Origin: Pavlovales sp. CCMP2436
Taxonomy: Eukaryota > Haptophyta > Pavlovophyceae > Pavlovales
Length of the DNA: 16,597 nucleotides
Reading direction: 5' to 3'
Assembly: GCA_026770615.1 (NCBI GenBank)
Contig: MU631613.1
Coordinates: 55,478 to 72,074, forward strand
Shown piece after piece: positions 14,353 to 16,597 of this stretch. The number at the start of each line of letters is the position of its first letter. The first letter of the stretch is position 1. The notes beneath the pieces are model-generated. The model had not been told where the DNA came from, searched no databases, and saw only the letters and a program-made list of their open reading frames with translations. The translations under genes were made by a program, and so were the position numbers.

Positions 14353-15449
14353 TCAAGGCACCTCCGCTTTGTGCATGCCGAAGACGAGGCTGATGGCTGC
14401 CCGCGCTTGGGGTGATTGTAGGTCGGCACCGAATCGATCTTGGATAGGCCCGAGCAGAGGGGCGTAGGTTATGAGTCGCTGCCTTTGAGAAGCCCGCTCG
14501 GCATCGTATTTAGCCGGTAACCTGCGAAGATCGCTCTTCTCCCACATCATCTGGTACTGTAAGCTAGTGAAATTTAGACCGAGCCGCTCAACTTCCCCTT
14601 GACGCTTCATGATAGGCGTGATATTGATGTCCCCTGTCTTGCGCGATGGAGAATCGAATCCGACCTCTCTGCGTGTAACAGGCTGTGCGACCTGCTCGGC
14701 CCCGCTAGACGACGAAGACTGAAAGTTGGGGCGAGGTTGCCGCTCCTGGAGTGGACGGTGTGTAGATGACGGGGGGTGCCGCCTGAGATTGAGACGATTA
14801 AGATTGAGACGATTGAGACGCCGACTGCGGGGCTCGGATGAATCCCGGTGGGAGAGCAGGACCTGAGAAGCGCGCCGTCGTTGACTGAAATGGGCCTTGA
14901 AACAAAGGCGGGTTTAATTGAAAGCCCCCTAACCCAATCGTGGACCTGCCTTGGGACCATGGCAAGCATGGGGTTAGACTGCGGTGCGAGTTCTGATGCA
15001 GACGCAGGCACCTGGGTAGGGACGAATGGCGACTGCGGTTTGTACATAGGGGGAACTTCTGAGCTCGAGTTGGGCACCGCGGGATCAATAGGCCTTGAAC
15101 CCATCCCTCGAGGCACCCTGTCGTACAACACGCGAGGTTCTCCTCCCTCGAGACCACCGAGGCCTCCCCTACCCGGACCGCCCGCCACCGCACCTCGAGG
15201 ACACATGAATGGAGTCCGGGTGTCGTTAAATGGGCGAAGGTGTTCAGGCAGTATCGTCCGATTAAGAGCCGGCTGACCGCTGGAATCTAGAAGCGTGTCG
15301 GTAAATAGAGCCCCCTTGAATGAATTGAAAATGGTTTTTGGCGTGCGCCCAATACGGTCTAGCTCGACCATAGGATTGCGCTCTATGATGACTGGGCGTT
15401 GTGAATGTACCGGTCTCTCGCTTAGCGCGTGGTGGCGTGGGCCTGTCAT
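14353..15449 (-). pseudogene. Pro/Ser/Gly-rich PLV protein, frameshifted
   Basis: Starting at ATG 15449 (MTGPRHHALSERPVHSQ) the protein has a defined N-terminal part (ELDRIGRTPKTIFNSFKGAL, NRTILPEHLRPFNDTRTPFM), then a long Gly/Pro/Ser-rich middle. Near 14950 the sensible frame shifts to IGLGGFQLNPPLFQGPFQS and PALPPGFIRAPQSASQSSQS, with a TAA in the SQS repeats near 14800. A further shift leads to PNFQSSSSSGAEQ, VTRREVGFDSPSRKTGDIN and the last part MKRQGEVERLGLNFTSLQ, MMWEKSDLRRLPAKYDAE, ending at 14353. That tail looks helical. So one gene of about 360 codons with at least two frame lesions and a stop. It lies directly downstream of ATPase B. Disordered middle plus structured ends suggests a virion protein (inference); family not recognised. 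Confidence 0.5.
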
Positions 15450-15629
15450 ATAGACTGCGCGCCCGCCTTATCCCATGCCGAACCTGGGGTGCATTGCTCC
15501 GTCGTAAGGCTACCCGTTCAGAAGCCAATTAGTGACTCGACTACGAGGGTCATTTTCATGAAGTCCATGAGACGGTCTTGGTTTAGTGAATCAACTGCTG
15601 TCATTTTTTGGCGTATATGTATCCGACAT

Positions 15630-16446
15630 TTATTTTGCTCTGTACGTGAGCTTTGCGAAGCGGTTATAAATCACTGCGTTTCTTACATCTAAAAACATAA
15701 ATTGATGACTGTCACCACCCGGTTTAAACACGTGGTTATACAGCGCCTGGAATTCGTGTTTGTCCCTCTGGACTAGCTCATCCCTAATAGATTCCAATTC
15801 ACGAAGGTTGCTAACCCGGAACAAAAATAGGGCTGATATGAGTTTGCGAAGTGACATGGGAATTGATCGATAGGTCTGCGTAATAACCCAAACACTCACT
15901 CTGAGGTGTCGCCGATTGCATATCAGCTTCTCGAGCGACACTCTGAGAGAATTGTCTTTCAGGCTAGCCATGAAATCGTCGATAATTATCAGGCTATTTT
16001 TCTTTTTCTTAGAAGCAGCCTCTAGCTTCACTATGAGCCGCTCGAGCGATTCTTTCGAAAGGTCGTGGTACACTATATCGTGTCCCTTACCTATCACTCA
16101 TGCTCGCGAAGCTCGTAGCCGGCACGAAAAGATAAACAGCATCGAATACGCCAGCGTAAACTGACGGAGAAGTCTGAGTCAACAGAGCAGTACTCAAAGA
16201 CGTCTTGCCGCTACGGGGAGGGCCAATAAAGCAGGCTAACATGTGCTGATTCGGCAAAGGCGGGGAGATATTACCCAGCGGCGCGTCTACACTAAACCGT
16301 GGGATGGTCAATCGAATCTCATTCGCTTCTTCGATCACACGATCCGTTGACTGGTCCACCGTGATTTCGCCTTCGCCTTCGCCTTTGCCTACGTTTGGTG
16401 GTTTCTCGTTCTCGCTCTCGTTATCGTTCTCGTTCTCGGTAGCCAT
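15630..16446 (-). pseudogene. PLV genome-packaging ATPase (FtsK/HerA, A32-like), copy B, single frameshift
   Basis: ATG at 16444-16446 begins an acidic low-complexity N-terminus (MATENENDNESENEKPP), then NEIRLTIPRF and CFIGPPRSGKTSLSTALL, an intact Walker A. After FVPATSFASMSD the frame hits TAA at 16087-16089, but the shifted frame continues at once with GKGHDIVYHDLSKESLE. It goes on with NSLIIIDDFMASLKDNSL (Walker B strand with IDD), VWVITQTYRSIPMSLRKLIS (sensor-like segment), RVSNLRELESIRDELV and HVFKPGGD, ending at 15630. Comparison with copy A (SMKDNPFEGH) suggests about five bases were lost at 16090-16100. All catalytic motifs are otherwise present, so it is the least decayed viral gene here. 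It packages viral DNA into the capsid. The lesion could be a recent mutation or a sequencing error. Confidence 0.88.
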
Positions 16447-16597
16447 TACAATAACGATTAGACACTATATTTTTCTGTATATACCGAATCGTAGGTCTAG
16501 GTGGAACGAAATATCTAAGTGGCGGCACAGCGATCTCTTCCCTCACTTCGACCTGGGCAGCCGTGTGGGCAGCCGAGACCTCCGACGACTGGGACGA
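16421..16597 (-). CDS. C-terminal end of a PLV gene upstream of ATPase B (runs off right edge)
   Basis: From the right edge the minus strand is open to TAA at 16421-16423. The peptide contains AAQVEVREEIAVPPLRYFV and PPRPTIRYIQKNIVSNRY, then an Arg/Glu-rich end produced by reading the ATPase N-terminal repeats in another frame. It overlaps the ATPase start by 26 bases, as tightly packed viral genes do. Function is not recognised. An alternative is that this is simply untranslated leader of the ATPase. Confidence 0.4.
   Translation of the reverse strand, partial: SSQSSEVSAAHTAAQVEVREEIAVPPLRYFVPPRPTIRYIQKNIVSNRYCNGYRERER

Overview
This window looks like nuclear DNA of a eukaryote, most likely a unicellular alga (inference). 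It carries a ubiquitin-fusion gene, the first exon of a glutamine:fructose-6-phosphate amidotransferase, the tail of a Copia retrotransposon, several short inverted-repeat transposons and many minisatellites. The most striking content is decayed DNA of polinton-like viruses (PLVs): a protein-primed DNA polymerase, a major capsid protein and two different copies of the FtsK/HerA (A32-like) packaging ATPase. Nearly every viral gene is frameshifted, interrupted or truncated, so this is a graveyard of integrated elements rather than a working virus.

Layout. 1-690: GC-rich end of an unidentified gene. 700-1344: AT-rich spacer and non-coding DNA, perhaps including a Copia LTR. 1345-2065: Copia RNase H tail (minus). 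2066-3807: PLV DNA with a degraded protein-primed PolB (minus) and a small plus-strand coding remnant. 3839-5538: a 1.7-kb element with long terminal inverted repeats, holding three repeats with a 96-bp core and two tRNA-derived modules. 5570-5939: a 370-bp TTAA-flanked inverted-repeat element. 6207-7124: ubiquitin-fusion gene (minus), with a 301-bp TA-flanked MITE upstream (7295-7595). 7721-7825: 35-bp minisatellite. 8428-8915: broken GFAT exon.

From about 9.2 kb to the end the window is PLV-derived. Element A has small minus-strand genes (9266-10025) divergent from a plus-strand ATPase pseudogene (10046-10879). It continues with unrecognised ORFs, a Pro-rich/Lys-rich protein (11481-12215), two minisatellites and the major capsid gene (12970-about 13960), which is broken by frameshifts and a 167-bp MITE. 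Element B reads the other way from the right edge: an upstream gene end, an ATPase with one frameshift, a Pro/Ser-rich structural-type protein and a small acidic protein ending inside the capsid gene. The two elements meet tail to tail near 13.9 kb.

The gene set that is visible (polymerase, ATPase, capsid) covers replication, genome packaging and virion assembly of a PLV. All assignments come from reading motifs and hand alignment; no database search was possible.
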